Translations under genes and position numbers: made by a program
Source of the DNA: Psychrobacter sp. APC 3426
Lineage (GTDB): Bacteria; Pseudomonadota; Gammaproteobacteria; Pseudomonadales; Moraxellaceae
Reading direction: 5' to 3'
NCBI RefSeq assembly: GCF_030408035.1
Contig: NZ_JASDCF010000001.1
Location: 124,001-188,000, forward strand
Length of the DNA stretch: 64,000 bases
Part shown: positions 9,425-17,716 of the stretch, piece after piece
Position numbering within the stretch: position 1 is the stretch's first letter
Layout of the letters: the number at the start of each line of letters is the position of its first letter
The notes under the pieces: generated by a model
Database searches by the model: none
What the model was told of the DNA's origin: nothing
The model's input: only the letters and a program-made list of their open reading frames with translations

Positions 9425-9840
9425 ATGCAACGTTTTTATAGCGTGTCGGCTCAAATACTTAAACATCGTAATGATTACTACAAAATATTAGAGCGTACTC
9501 AAAAAGGGAATGCAGATGTTACTGAATGGTTGATTTGGTTTTTACAAGCTTTAGAGTAAACACTATTATGCGCACAGAAAACCACGGATAAAATCATCAG
9601 TAAAGCCAGCTTTTGGCAGACCCACCGTCAGCAACTATTGAATCCAAGGCAAGTAAATATGGTCAATGTACTGTTGATTAGTGTTTAAGGCAAACTCATG
9701 ATCAAAAAAAAAGGGGGGGGATAATGACGAAGTGTTCGGCGAATACTGAATTGAAAGCTATTAAGGATTTGGTAGAAAAAAGCATATTAGAGAAGTCTAC
9801 TGCTTAAGGGCGCAGTACGAGTTATGAGCTAGTCTTATAA
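9425..9840 (+). pseudogene. Fic-family (DUF4172-type) protein, decayed C-terminal part
   Basis: Pieces of a Fic-family C-terminus appear in order but in different frames. The first is MQRFYSVSAQILKHRNDYY and on to WLIWFLQALE (9425-9559). The second is SKASFWQTHRQQLLNPRQV and on to VNVLL. The third is TKCSANTELKAIKDLVEKSI followed by LEKSTA, a stop, and GRSTSYEL. In intact homologues these segments form the region after the Fic AMPylation domain, ending in a winged helix. Stops and frameshifts, and a run of nine A then eight G at 9704-9720, show the gene is dead. The catalytic HxFx(D/E)GNGRxxR part is absent, so nothing functional remains. Confidence 0.78.
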
Positions 9841-9906
9841 AGCTTACTCTCTATCGTAAAAAAACAGTATGACCAAAGAAAAATCAATATACTCGAGAAT
9901 TCTAAG

Positions 9907-10041
9907 TTAGTCAGATATCCCTGACCACAGGGGGCCCTCAGTGCCTGCTACTAAAAAGGTTGGCTGCTTATTTTTAAGTTTTGTTAAAAGCTCTATTTCT
10001 GTTAGACGTTCATAGATCTTGATTAGATTACCATCAGGATT
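9907..10041 (-). pseudogene. Short unassigned coding remnant on the minus strand
   Basis: A 44-codon frame bounded by stops reads NPDGNLIKIYERLTEIELLT and ends VAGTEGPLWSGISD. It has no start and I cannot place it in a family. It sits among other gene debris between the Fic pseudogene and the UPF0114 gene, and could be either a real remnant or chance. Confidence 0.22.
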
Positions 10042-10164
10042 TTAATGCACAAATCACTTATCACACTGATGTCATCGAATAAGGTCAATAAACTGGCTCA
10101 AGCCATCTAAGATCCTTAGCGCATATTCGCGTAAATTAATAAATAGATTTCTATTGAACTTTTT

Positions 10165-10689
10165 TTAATGTTTTTTAGTATCACCAACAATCTTGTCCAT
10201 CAAGGCAAACAACAGGCCTGAAAGTACAAACGTCATATGAATAATCACTTTCCACATCAACCTATCAGCATCACTCTCGCTCATCTCTTTGGGTATATCC
10301 ATAAATGATTTAAGAAGATCGATAGCAGAAATGGCAACAATAGCACCGATGACTTTAAGTTTTAGGCCAGAGAAATTAATTTTTCCCATCCATTCAGGAC
10401 GATCCTCATGATCCCCTGTATCAATTTTTGAGACAAAGATTTCATAACCACTGAATATAATGATGAGTAACAAACTTGCGACCAATGACATGTCGATAAG
10501 AGCTAACGCACCAACGATCACATCGGCTTCAGACGCACTGAGCACATGGGTGATCATATGCCACATTTCTTGGAAAAATTTGATAAATAATAAAATAATA
10601 CCGAGTACTAATCCCAAATAAAATGGGGCTAGTAGCCAACGGCTATTAAATATGATTTTCTCTAATCTTTGCTCAGTTTTCTTTAGCAT
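10165..10689 (-). CDS. UPF0114 (YqhA-like) membrane protein
   Basis: 174 residues, matching the UPF0114/TIGR00645 family in length and pattern. It opens with EQRLEKIIFNSRWLLAPFYL, has hydrophobic segments at about 20-42, 60-83, 107-130 and 145-165, and a conserved loop around DRPEWMGKINFSGLKLKV. It is an inner-membrane protein of unknown biochemical role. It is monocistronic, and AAGAGAT lies ahead of the ATG. The flanking upstream DNA is debris of the recombinase island, so this gene probably marks the return to core chromosome. Confidence 0.9.
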   Translation of the reverse strand: MLKKTEQRLEKIIFNSRWLLAPFYLGLVLGIILLFIKFFQEMWHMITHVLSASEADVIVGALALIDMSLVASLLLIIIFSGYEIFVSKIDTGDHEDRPEWMGKINFSGLKLKVIGAIVAISAIDLLKSFMDIPKEMSESDADRLMWKVIIHMTFVLSGLLFALMDKIVGDTKKH

Positions 10690-10950
10690 AGGGATCTCTT
10701 AAGGTTTTCGATGGTATTAATTACAAGGCTTAATATGATGACAATCACATTATTGGTAATCGCAAATGCATTAATCATGCTTTCAAGGCTGAATGGGAGG
10801 TTAAGGACTTCAAAATATAGAAAATAATAATACCTTTCCTCATAATTGCGCTGGTTGCTTATGCTACTATAAAACTGAGCCTTCTATTGCTCAATTTTTT
10901 ATGCCCATTTTTCTTAACGATTACTCTAACTTTTATAAGGAAAGACACTG

Positions 10951-11922
10951 ATGTGGTTGGCAATACTTGCAGTAGTCGTAGGACTAGCAATTTTGGTATG
11001 GAGTGCTGATGTTTTTATTGATGGTGCCGTCGCTTTAGCTAATAAGTTGAATGTACCCAGTTTTTTGATTGGTGTCATCATTCTAGGTTTAGGTACTTCA
11101 GCACCAGAGATGATAGTGTCCATGTTAGCTGCTTTAGAAGGTAGCCCTGAGCTAGCATTGGGTAATGCTTATGGTTCTAACATTGTTAATATCGCCTTAG
11201 TATTAGGCGCAACGGTATTGATAAGTCCAATTATTATCCGAAAAAGTATTATCAATCGTGATATGCCCTTACTACTGTTGGTGACGGCAGTAGCTGCTTG
11301 GCAATTAAGCGATGGCGTCTTAAGTAATACCGACGGTATAGTATTAATAGTACTTCTAGTCGTTGTCTTAGGCATACAAATTATCTTGAGCCTGCGTGAA
11401 GGCAACCACGAACATGAAGGCGATACTGTAGAAGAAACTGCAAAAGCTGAACACAGTATGGCGCAAGGTTTAGGTAGGTTGTTTCTTGGTTTGCTCGTAT
11501 TAATACTAAGCTCGCGCGCTATCGTTTGGGGCGCTATCGAACTTGCTACTTTATGGGGCTTGAGTGAGCTTATCATTGGTCTCACTATCGTCGCTATCGG
11601 TACGTCACTGCCTGAATTAGTTGCGAGCTTGTCGGCCGCACGTAAAGGCGAGCATGATATGGCTTTGGGTAATATTATAGGCTCTAACGTTTTTAATACT
11701 TTAGGAGTCGTAGGTGTAGCAGCACTCATTGCGCCTATTACTCCGAGTAGCATTATTCTGTCGCGTGATATATTAGCGATGGGTCTCTTAACCTTACTAC
11801 TGTTTGCGATGTGCCTATTTGCATTTAAAACCAAGCGTGCATTCGGTCGTACTTCTGGCACCACCTTAGTACTATTTTTCGTCGGCTATACTGTCTGGTT
11901 AATTCAGACGGTCAGTATGTAG
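10951..11922 (+). CDS. Calcium/sodium antiporter (CaCA family, YrbG-like)
   Basis: 323 residues with the internal duplication of cation/Ca2+ exchangers. Two alpha-repeats are visible: GLGTSAPEMIVSMLAAL and LGNAYGSNIVNIALVLG in the first half, then IAIGTSLPELVASLSAA and LGNIIGSNVFNTLGVVG in the second. About ten membrane segments are present. It should exchange Ca2+ (or another cation) for Na+ or H+ across the inner membrane. The start is well supported by AAGGAAAG seven bases ahead of the ATG. Transcribed alone, divergent from the UPF0114 gene. Confidence 0.95.
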   Translation: MWLAILAVVVGLAILVWSADVFIDGAVALANKLNVPSFLIGVIILGLGTSAPEMIVSMLAALEGSPELALGNAYGSNIVNIALVLGATVLISPIIIRKSIINRDMPLLLLVTAVAAWQLSDGVLSNTDGIVLIVLLVVVLGIQIILSLREGNHEHEGDTVEETAKAEHSMAQGLGRLFLGLLVLILSSRAIVWGAIELATLWGLSELIIGLTIVAIGTSLPELVASLSAARKGEHDMALGNIIGSNVFNTLGVVGVAALIAPITPSSIILSRDILAMGLLTLLLFAMCLFAFKTKRAFGRTSGTTLVLFFVGYTVWLIQTVSM

Positions 11923-12017
11923 CAAGTTACTAATAATCACATACGTTTGATTCGACAGTTTACAGTTTCTAATAATTCGTCATAGACTTTCATGTAATTA
12001 CCTAGGCATCTTCAAAT

Positions 12018-12053
12018 TGAACCGCCCCGACTTTATCGGAGGCTGATTTACTA
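12018..12053. repeat. IS3-like terminus interrupted by the IS1 element
   Basis: The sequence starting TGAACCGCCCCGACTTTATC resembles the ends of IS3-family elements. It is cut at 12053 by the left inverted repeat of the IS1-family element. A degenerate second copy lies at 802-839. No remainder is visible on the other side of the IS1 element. The assignment is inference from the end sequence only. Confidence 0.35.
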
Positions 12054-12842
12054 GGTGGTGGTTCAAAAAGTAGGCTAAATTAAACATACCCATGATTGAT
12101 GTAAAAGAAAGCTAAATCAAAGGCTTTAAAGTGATTTTCCAGTTTTTTAGAAAAGTTACAACTTCGCCTAAATGCTCGCCTTACTCGATGTCTGATAGTG
12201 CAATTATTACCTTCAATGCCGACCGTGAAAAACTTGCCAATGACTTGGGTAAAGCCCTTAAAACCAGTAACAAAGCTATCCCAGGTATCACTAGCGATTC
12301 TAGCACAACTTACGCCTAGGGCTTTCAGCTTAGCTTTAAGCTTTTTGACAGTGTTAAGGTCTCGTTTTCCCCACACATAGGCAACAATTTCACCTGTGTC
12401 ACGGTGATAGGCATAAATTAGCCATTGTTTGTTGGTTTTTTTACCTACGAATGTCCAAAGCTCATCAATTTCAAGACAGTCGTATTGCCTTTGCTTGGGG
12501 GTTATTGGGTAGTGACACTTTTTTAGGGTGGCTAGTACTTTGCCTTTGCTGATTCTCTCAACGCAAGCGATGTCTTTTATGCCACTGCCTCGAACCATAA
12601 GATATCGTATTTTGCTATCTTTTTGGGAGTGACATCCTTGGTACGTTAAGGCATGGTCTCCAATAAACTGCCGTTTGCAGTCTTTGCATTTATAGTTTTG
12701 TTTACCATAGCTTTTGAAGCCATTTTTCTTTATATTGTCACTTAGACAGGCTGGGCATTTGATGTATAGTGTGATGTGCATTTCACTATTTTATCAATTT
12801 CTCAGCCTGTTTTTTTCCCAGCCTACTTTTTGAACCACCACC
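12054..12842 (-). mobile_element. Complete IS1-family insertion sequence (single-ORF type)
   Basis: A 789-bp element with perfect 23-bp terminal inverted repeats at 12054-12076 and 12820-12842, beginning GGTGGTGGTTCAAAAAGTAG. The transposase runs on the minus strand. No exact 8-9 bp target duplication is visible (left flank GATTTACTA, right flank CGGATTCAG). The right end lies 17 bp before the start of the cation transporter gene. A broken copy of the transposase-start end is found in inverted orientation at 13805-13882. Confidence 0.93.
12080..12781 (-). CDS. IS1-family transposase, single frame
   Basis: 233 residues combining in one frame what classical IS1 makes by frameshifting InsA and InsB. 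The N-terminus has a zinc finger (CPAC near residue 9, CKDCKRQF near 32). The catalytic DDE domain shows D in CLEIDELWTFVGKK, D in IASDTWDSF and E in VGIEGNNCTIRHRVRRAF. The C-terminal LENHFKAFDLAFFYINH block is typical of the family. Complete and probably active. Confidence 0.94.
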   Translation of the reverse strand: MHITLYIKCPACLSDNIKKNGFKSYGKQNYKCKDCKRQFIGDHALTYQGCHSQKDSKIRYLMVRGSGIKDIACVERISKGKVLATLKKCHYPITPKQRQYDCLEIDELWTFVGKKTNKQWLIYAYHRDTGEIVAYVWGKRDLNTVKKLKAKLKALGVSCARIASDTWDSFVTGFKGFTQVIGKFFTVGIEGNNCTIRHRVRRAFRRSCNFSKKLENHFKAFDLAFFYINHGYV

Positions 12843-12859
12843 CGGATTCAGATACCTTT

Positions 12860-13690
12860 ATGAATAAAACAACTTTTAAAATATCGAAAATGGACTGCCC
12901 TTCGGAAGAGAACCTAATCCGAATGAAGCTAGATGGCAATTCGGATATTGAATATCTTGAATTCGACATTCCTAATCGTCAATTAACCGTATTTCATCAT
13001 GGTAATGTTGAAAATATACAGCATGCTATTCATGACCTAAATTTAGGCGACACCCTACTTTCAACCGAAACTATTGACCCCTCTAATTCAAATGATAATA
13101 TCGAAGTCAAAACTAACGCTAATCATGAAAAAGACGCGGAGCAACGTAAGCTACTGTGGATAGTGCTGGTTATTAACTTTGCCTTCTTTATTATCGAAAT
13201 GAGCACTGGGCTGATTTCTCGTTCAATGGGATTGGTTGCCGACAGCTTAGACATGTTAGCAGATAGCTTCGTGTACGGAATCAGCTTGTTTGCTGTTGGT
13301 GGAACGGTTGTAAAGAAAAAACGTATTGCTAGAATTGCTGGATATTTTCAAATCACGCTAGCGATTCTCGGCTTTTTAGAAGTAATAAGACGTTTCTTTG
13401 GCAATGAGCAGTTACCTGACTTTTCTACCATGATTGTTATATCGATTCTTGCTCTGATTGCAAACTCAATCTGCCTTTATATATTGCAAAAATCGAAGAG
13501 TAAAGAAGAGGCTCATATGAAAGCCAGTATGATTTTCACTTCAAACGATGTGATTATCAATTTAGGGGTGATTGTTGCAGGTGTTCTGGTGAATTGGTTA
13601 AACTCGAGTACCCCTGATTTAATTATTGGGAGCATCGTATTTGCTTTAGTTATTCAAGGCGCCTTTAGAATACTAAAGTTAAGTAAATAG
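12860..13690 (+). CDS. Cation transporter (CDF-like) with N-terminal metal-binding-type domain
   Basis: 276 residues from the ATG at 12860; an in-frame ATG at 12776 lies inside the IS1 element and is unlikely to be native. The N-terminus (FKISKMDCPSEENLIRMKL) resembles a small HMA-like domain with a Cys near residue 11. About six membrane segments follow, with the acidic motif ADSLDMLADSF expected to bind a divalent metal, and no long His-rich loop. Such proteins export Zn2+, Cd2+ or Co2+. There is no clear ribosome site, and IS1 lies 17 bp upstream, so the native promoter has probably been replaced. IS1 sequence flanks the gene on both sides. Confidence 0.82.
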   Translation: MNKTTFKISKMDCPSEENLIRMKLDGNSDIEYLEFDIPNRQLTVFHHGNVENIQHAIHDLNLGDTLLSTETIDPSNSNDNIEVKTNANHEKDAEQRKLLWIVLVINFAFFIIEMSTGLISRSMGLVADSLDMLADSFVYGISLFAVGGTVVKKKRIARIAGYFQITLAILGFLEVIRRFFGNEQLPDFSTMIVISILALIANSICLYILQKSKSKEEAHMKASMIFTSNDVIINLGVIVAGVLVNWLNSSTPDLIIGSIVFALVIQGAFRILKLSK

Positions 13691-13804
13691 CTGAGCCTAG
13701 TAGCTCAAGCAAATAGCCCAAGTAAGTAGCTTAATCAAACCGCTAAGTGTAAAGTAGCTAGGTTTGAAGGAAACAAACATCATAAGGATATGAGACCTCG
13801 AGCA

Positions 13805-13882
13805 GGTGGTGGTTCAAAAAGTAGGCTGGGAAAAAAACAGGCTGAGAAATTGATAAAATAGTGAAATGCACATCACACTATA
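13805..13882 (+). mobile_element. Broken inverted copy of one IS1 end
   Basis: 78 bp identical to the transposase-start end of the element at 12054-12842. It runs from the terminal repeat GGTGGTGGTTCAAAAAGTAG through the ATG and five further codons (ATGCACATCACACTATA), after which identity stops abruptly. It lies in opposite orientation to the full element's distal end, so the cation transporter gene is bracketed by IS1 ends. The rest of this copy has been deleted. Confidence 0.88.
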
Positions 13883-14051
13883 GGCTAATGATAGGGCAAA
13901 AGCGCGGCGACCAGTCCCATAATTCAAAAGCCTGTTATAGATAGTTCCATATTAACAGTCTATTTTGAGTAGTCTGTTAATAGGTTTAAAGGGTGAAATA
14001 GCTGGTTCCTTTGGGGTATACCCTTATTTACTGACCAGTTTTATGAGGCCC
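13883..14051. other. Intergenic DNA with no recognisable gene
   Basis: 169 bp between the IS1 scrap and the VIT-type transporter. I see no open frame or convincing terminator. The GGGGTATACCC palindrome near 14013 is the only notable short structure. Confidence 0.4.
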
Positions 14052-14783
14052 CTATAATGCTGCCACCCCAAACAACCGACCAATCAATGATGTTGCGACC
14101 ATAGCGAGCACACCCCATATCACAACTCTAGACGTAGCAGGAATAACAGGGGCACCGCCCAAGCGCGCTGATATTATGCCAAGTAGCGCTAAGCCTACTA
14201 TCGTTAAAGTCGCGAGTGACCAAACCAGTGTTTGTGCTGGCAAAAGTAAAATACCAATAATCGGTAATATGGCGCCCGCAATGAATGACAATCCAGAAGC
14301 AACTGACGCATGAATCGGCTTAGCTTGACTCAGATCTGTCAAACCAATCTCATCTCGGGCATGCGCCTCTAGTGCATCATGCTCAGTCAAAGCTATGGCA
14401 ACTTGATGCGCTAAGACATGATCCAGTCCACGTTTCTCATAAATTTTGGTGAGCTCAAATAGCTCGCGCTCAGCATTATGAGTCAGTTCATGCAACTCTT
14501 TATCCAGATCCGCTTTTTCGGTATCAGCTTGAGACGATACTGAAATATACTCACCAGCTGCCATCGATAGAGCACCTGCGGTTAACGCGGCCATCCCTGT
14601 CAATAGCAGTGTTTGACTATTTGCACTTGCTGCAGCGACACCGACTAATAGACTCGCGGTTGAAATCAGTCCATCATTGGCACCAAGTACTGCTGCCCTA
14701 AGCCAATGATTGCGATTGCTTAGATGAGCTTCGTCGTGAATAGAATGATGCATAGCATAGATACCCTCAAACGATTTAGACAT
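14052..14783 (-). CDS. VIT1/CCC1-family iron/manganese transporter
   Basis: 243 residues, or 233 if translation begins at the internal ATG at 14753, which has a better GAGGGT ribosome site. The N-terminal signature WLRAAVLGANDGLISTASLL and the following AGALSMAAGEYISVSSQ are diagnostic of the VIT family. A charged helical domain (about 85-140, rich in Glu and His) is the expected cytoplasmic metal-binding segment, and three more membrane helices close the protein. It should move Fe2+ or Mn2+ across the membrane. It lies 51 bp after the ferric-reductase-like gene on the same strand, suggesting the metal link of this cluster. Confidence 0.9.
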   Translation of the reverse strand: MSKSFEGIYAMHHSIHDEAHLSNRNHWLRAAVLGANDGLISTASLLVGVAAASANSQTLLLTGMAALTAGALSMAAGEYISVSSQADTEKADLDKELHELTHNAERELFELTKIYEKRGLDHVLAHQVAIALTEHDALEAHARDEIGLTDLSQAKPIHASVASGLSFIAGAILPIIGILLLPAQTLVWSLATLTIVGLALLGIISARLGGAPVIPATSRVVIWGVLAMVATSLIGRLFGVAAL

Positions 14784-14834
14784 AAATTAGAATATGTCAG
14801 TGTAGCCTATAATGACACACCAATTTCCACATAG

Positions 14835-15518
14835 TTACCTTGCTTGCTTTAAAGCGATTATTCGATAGGTTATTAGTAAAAAGACTATTGTTTGACTGCC
14901 GGCATAAAATAATAACAAAGGCAGCGCGCGACTGTCTGAGCCCACCATAAACACATGAATACTGATGAACATATACGCCATAAAGGTCAAAAAGTGTAGC
15001 CAGCGCCATGCTGATTGACCAATATACTGCTTAATATAAAAACTAAACGCACAGATAAATAAGAACCAAAACCCCAACTGCCCCAAGGCCACGCCCACAC
15101 GCTCAGTCTGAAAACCAAAAGGCATTAGCACCTGCCATAAGTTCAGATTTAAGAAATTATCTGCTAATAAGATACCAGCATGAAACGCGGCAAAGCCTAC
15201 GGCAATCAGGCTTAGATACTGATGTAAGACAAATACCCGCGCTGCATTAAAGCGCTTGCCTAAACGAGTGCTTAACAACAAGCCAAAAATGACTGCCAAC
15301 CAAAATAACGTATAAGCGATAACACCGCTTGCCCGTGATAAATACCAAAAGTGTTTATCTGTGCTGGTCAGTAGCTGAGATACCGTCTCTCCCCAAGTTA
15401 ACGACGCATAACCACCAACTCCGATAGCAATGCTTAACGTTAAGCCAACCCATAGAGCCTGAGTGAGAACATTAGTATTGGAAGCAGTATGACTGCTGGT
15501 AGGATGGTCTGTATGCAT
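14835..15518 (-). CDS. Ferric-reductase-like haem membrane protein
   Basis: 227 residues with about six membrane segments. Histidines are placed as in ferric-reductase/MsrQ-type domains. Two lie 14 residues apart in VLHQYLSLIAVGFAAFHAG and two in WRWLHFLTFMAYMFISIHVF, enough to hold two b haems across the membrane. There is no flavin or NAD domain, so electrons must come from the quinone pool or a partner. Upstream ApbE (64 bp) and downstream VIT transporter (51 bp) are on the same strand and probably co-transcribed. AGGAG precedes the ATG. Specific function is inferred from the fold and neighbours. Confidence 0.82.
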   Translation of the reverse strand: MHTDHPTSSHTASNTNVLTQALWVGLTLSIAIGVGGYASLTWGETVSQLLTSTDKHFWYLSRASGVIAYTLFWLAVIFGLLLSTRLGKRFNAARVFVLHQYLSLIAVGFAAFHAGILLADNFLNLNLWQVLMPFGFQTERVGVALGQLGFWFLFICAFSFYIKQYIGQSAWRWLHFLTFMAYMFISIHVFMVGSDSRALPLLLFYAGSQTIVFLLITYRIIALKQAR

Positions 15519-15581
15519 GACTATGCTCCTATGAATGGCTTTACTTAATGTATTGATATCTAGCGCATGTCGCGTGATAAA

Positions 15582-16664
15582 TTAACTAGCAAGCAGGTTT
15601 GGACGCATGGCAGAAGTCACCATCACTTTGTTATCCCTATCTATTAACAACGCCGCAATATGGTGTTTGTTGAGCCACGCCACGGCTGCTTTAACACCAA
15701 GAAGCACGCAGTATTTGGCGTATACCTCCGCCGTCATCGCATCTTTCGCCAGTACCGTTGCAGTTAGGACGTCACTTGTTACTGGACGCAAGTCATGCGG
15801 ATGGATCAAATGATGTTGCCAGCGGCCGTCGTGCAACCAGCGACGATAATCTTGCCCAGATGTGGCGACAGCCCCAGAGCTGAGCTTGAGGATCGCCACA
15901 TCTTCATCATTGTGAACGTGCTCACTATTGGCAAAATACGGCTTGGCAACAGCCACTCCCCAAGACACCGGTTTATCTGTTGGGTTTTTTGGAACACCAA
16001 TCGCGATATCCCCACCCATATCGACTAAGCAGGGAATATGCCAGTCATGAACTCGGCTAATATTTTCCGCCAACTGCATGGCGCACCACCCTTTGACATA
16101 TCCATTCAAATCCAGTGCCATGCCAGCTGGCAGATATACTTGATGTTGTCTGTCAGCTAACTGGCGAAGCTGAATACCTTCTATCTGCTGATTGGCATGG
16201 TTAGCACTTGTCGTGTCTTGCACGTTTGTAGGGGTGCTTACGCTAGTAACAGGTAATGATGGCACAGACATTTTGGGCAAGGTCTCAAATGAATGCTTAT
16301 AGCCTGCGTCCCATAGAGGGTGCAATAACGTTGGTGTTACTAAGCCTTGAGTCTTTGAGACAAAGTGAATGGCACGCTGCAACACCTCAAATAATTCTGA
16401 ACTCACCTCAGACCATTGGTCGCCACGGTTATTCAGTCTCATAAGCTCACTGCTGTCATCAAAACGACTGAAGATATGTTCCCAGTCAGCTAAGCGCTGC
16501 TGAATATCGTTTGTCAAAAAAGCGACTTGTTGGTCTATTCTCATTTGTGAAGGTTGCGCGCTCAGTCTTGTGGTATTTAAGCTAATTTGAATGTGACAAC
16601 CCATGGCAAACAGTTTAATCGTTGCCAGTTGCGGTGTTGTTTGATTGGACATATTTGTGTGCAT
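15582..16664 (-). CDS. apbE: FAD:protein FMN transferase
   Basis: 360 residues. The ApbE family transfers FMN from FAD to a Ser/Thr of periplasmic redox proteins, using Mg2+. Visible family features: the opening AMGCHIQISL, WEHIFSRFDDSSELMRLN, the nucleotide region GMALDLNGYVKGW, LVDMGGDIAIG, and the metal-site segment VATSGQDYRRW. There is no classical signal peptide or lipobox at the N-terminus as read, which is odd for a normally exported enzyme. An insert of about 45 residues (130-175, rich in Ser, Thr and Val) lengthens it. GGGAGG precedes the first ATG. It lies between the small membrane protein and the ferric-reductase-like gene. Confidence 0.92.
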   Translation of the reverse strand: MHTNMSNQTTPQLATIKLFAMGCHIQISLNTTRLSAQPSQMRIDQQVAFLTNDIQQRLADWEHIFSRFDDSSELMRLNNRGDQWSEVSSELFEVLQRAIHFVSKTQGLVTPTLLHPLWDAGYKHSFETLPKMSVPSLPVTSVSTPTNVQDTTSANHANQQIEGIQLRQLADRQHQVYLPAGMALDLNGYVKGWCAMQLAENISRVHDWHIPCLVDMGGDIAIGVPKNPTDKPVSWGVAVAKPYFANSEHVHNDEDVAILKLSSGAVATSGQDYRRWLHDGRWQHHLIHPHDLRPVTSDVLTATVLAKDAMTAEVYAKYCVLLGVKAAVAWLNKHHIAALLIDRDNKVMVTSAMRPNLLAS

Positions 16665-16719
16665 TCAAAGCCCTCCCTTGACTAAACATTCAAACTAAAT
16701 AATCTGTGGTTTTTCTTAT

Positions 16720-17034
16720 TTATTGAGAAGATCGCGTACGAGCGACAACCCTTATTACCTCAACAGGTGCGACTGCATTGACCTGTCGCAATTGATTGAT
16801 ATCAGCGATGGGCGTTGGCGTGACTGCCCTTTCATCAGACTCAGCAACAGCAGTGCTTATAATGGCAGTGCTCACAGGGGCAGTTTTTTGTTCTTGATTG
16901 AGTAGTACCAGCCATCCTGCCATAGTACCTGCAATCGAGACCATCATAATGCTGCTTTTAAGAGCGGCGAAAGGATCTGCTTTTTTAGCCGTTTTTTTGA
17001 CGGCTGGTGTCGAATGTGATTTGGTATTAGTCAT
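16720..17034 (-). CDS. Small single-span membrane protein of unknown function
   Basis: 104 residues from the ATG at 17034, chosen because AGGAGG lies six bases upstream; the frame opens 18 bases earlier. The protein has a Lys-rich cytoplasmic start (AVKKTAKKADPF), one hydrophobic helix at about 28-45 and a short outside tail with EVIRVVARTRSSQ at its end. Its ATGACTAA overlaps the stop of the PepSY-like gene by 8 bp, so the two are translationally coupled. No family recognised; a membrane anchor or subunit of the redox module is a reasonable guess. Confidence 0.7.
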   Translation of the reverse strand: MTNTKSHSTPAVKKTAKKADPFAALKSSIMMVSIAGTMAGWLVLLNQEQKTAPVSTAIISTAVAESDERAVTPTPIADINQLRQVNAVAPVEVIRVVARTRSSQ

Positions 17035-17617
17035 CGTATTCCTCCTCATCATGTTGCTGATAGCTCATGGCGATTAGGCGATCATTCTCTTTATAGTATT
17101 TTTTATCGTGTGCTTTGCGATGTTTATCCTCTTTACGTTTATCATCATCGTGGTGCTTATCTTCATAATCGTCATCGTCAAATCTCTCAGCACGATAGTC
17201 ATTGGTCGCAACCGGATTCAGTACAGTGCCGACACTGGCATCAATATAAGTAGCGCCGCTGTCTAATAGCACCTCATAAGCGACGGTGCCGTTATAATTG
17301 ACGAGCTCGGGTGAAGCCTGCAATACTGAATTGGGCGCGTCTTGCTGCGCAAGCGCAGTTGCTTGCGTGGCTGTGAGTGCCGCCAGAGGTGATGGATTGG
17401 CAAATGGGGATTGCGTGAGAGGGTTTGCCACGGCTTTAAAGGACGATAAATCAGAGGATATAGAGGTAATGTCAGTATTTTGACTCATGGCATTCGCAGC
17501 TGATAGTGCGTCATCAGCGCTGGGCGACTGGACAGATAAGGCGATAACGCCACCAAAAAACACTAATGAGGTTGCACCAACAGTCAATAATAAGGGTTTT
17601 AATAGAGGTAGGCTCAT
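17027..17617 (-). CDS. PepSY-like exported protein with His/Asp-rich C-terminal tail
   Basis: 196 residues: an N-terminal membrane helix or signal anchor (about 5-28), an Ala/Ser/Gln-rich linker, then a PepSY-like strand pattern (VAYEVLLDSGATYIDASVG, about 112-130). A tail from about 142 is full of Asp, His, Lys and Glu and could bind metal ions. The SGAT in the PepSY strand resembles the end of the motif flavinylated by ApbE, but the Asp three residues before the Ser is missing. It is the first gene of the operon that leads to ApbE and the haem protein. A CTTAAG-N5 direct repeat lies about 65 bp upstream. Function is unknown; a periplasmic redox or metal-handling role is inferred. Confidence 0.68.
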   Translation of the reverse strand: MSLPLLKPLLLTVGATSLVFFGGVIALSVQSPSADDALSAANAMSQNTDITSISSDLSSFKAVANPLTQSPFANPSPLAALTATQATALAQQDAPNSVLQASPELVNYNGTVAYEVLLDSGATYIDASVGTVLNPVATNDYRAERFDDDDYEDKHHDDDKRKEDKHRKAHDKKYYKENDRLIAMSYQQHDEEEYDD

Positions 17618-17671
17618 AAGATTGTACTCCGTCTATATTATTAGGGAATACAACTAGCATACGGGGTAAAT

Positions 17672-17688
17672 ATTAACTCAACCTTAAG
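17672..17688 (-). promoter_or_regulatory. Predicted response-regulator site ahead of the PepSY-like operon
   Basis: Read on the minus strand: CTTAAG, five bases (GTTGA), GTTAAT, then ten bases and a -10-like TATGCT. Two hexamers spaced by five bases fit the direct-repeat sites of PmrA/QseB-type regulators. The same layout precedes the two-component operon at 20673-20689. Prediction only. Confidence 0.5.
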
Positions 17689-17716
17689 CCCACGCCGATT
17701 AATTTTTATCGTTTTA

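Noticed and set aside
11169-11864. 231-codon frame antisense to the Ca2+/Na+ antiporter
   Set aside because: A shadow of a strongly supported gene, without motif or ribosome site.
12776-12859. N-terminal extension of the cation transporter into IS1
   Set aside because: These codons are the inverted end of the insertion sequence; the family-like protein begins at 12860.
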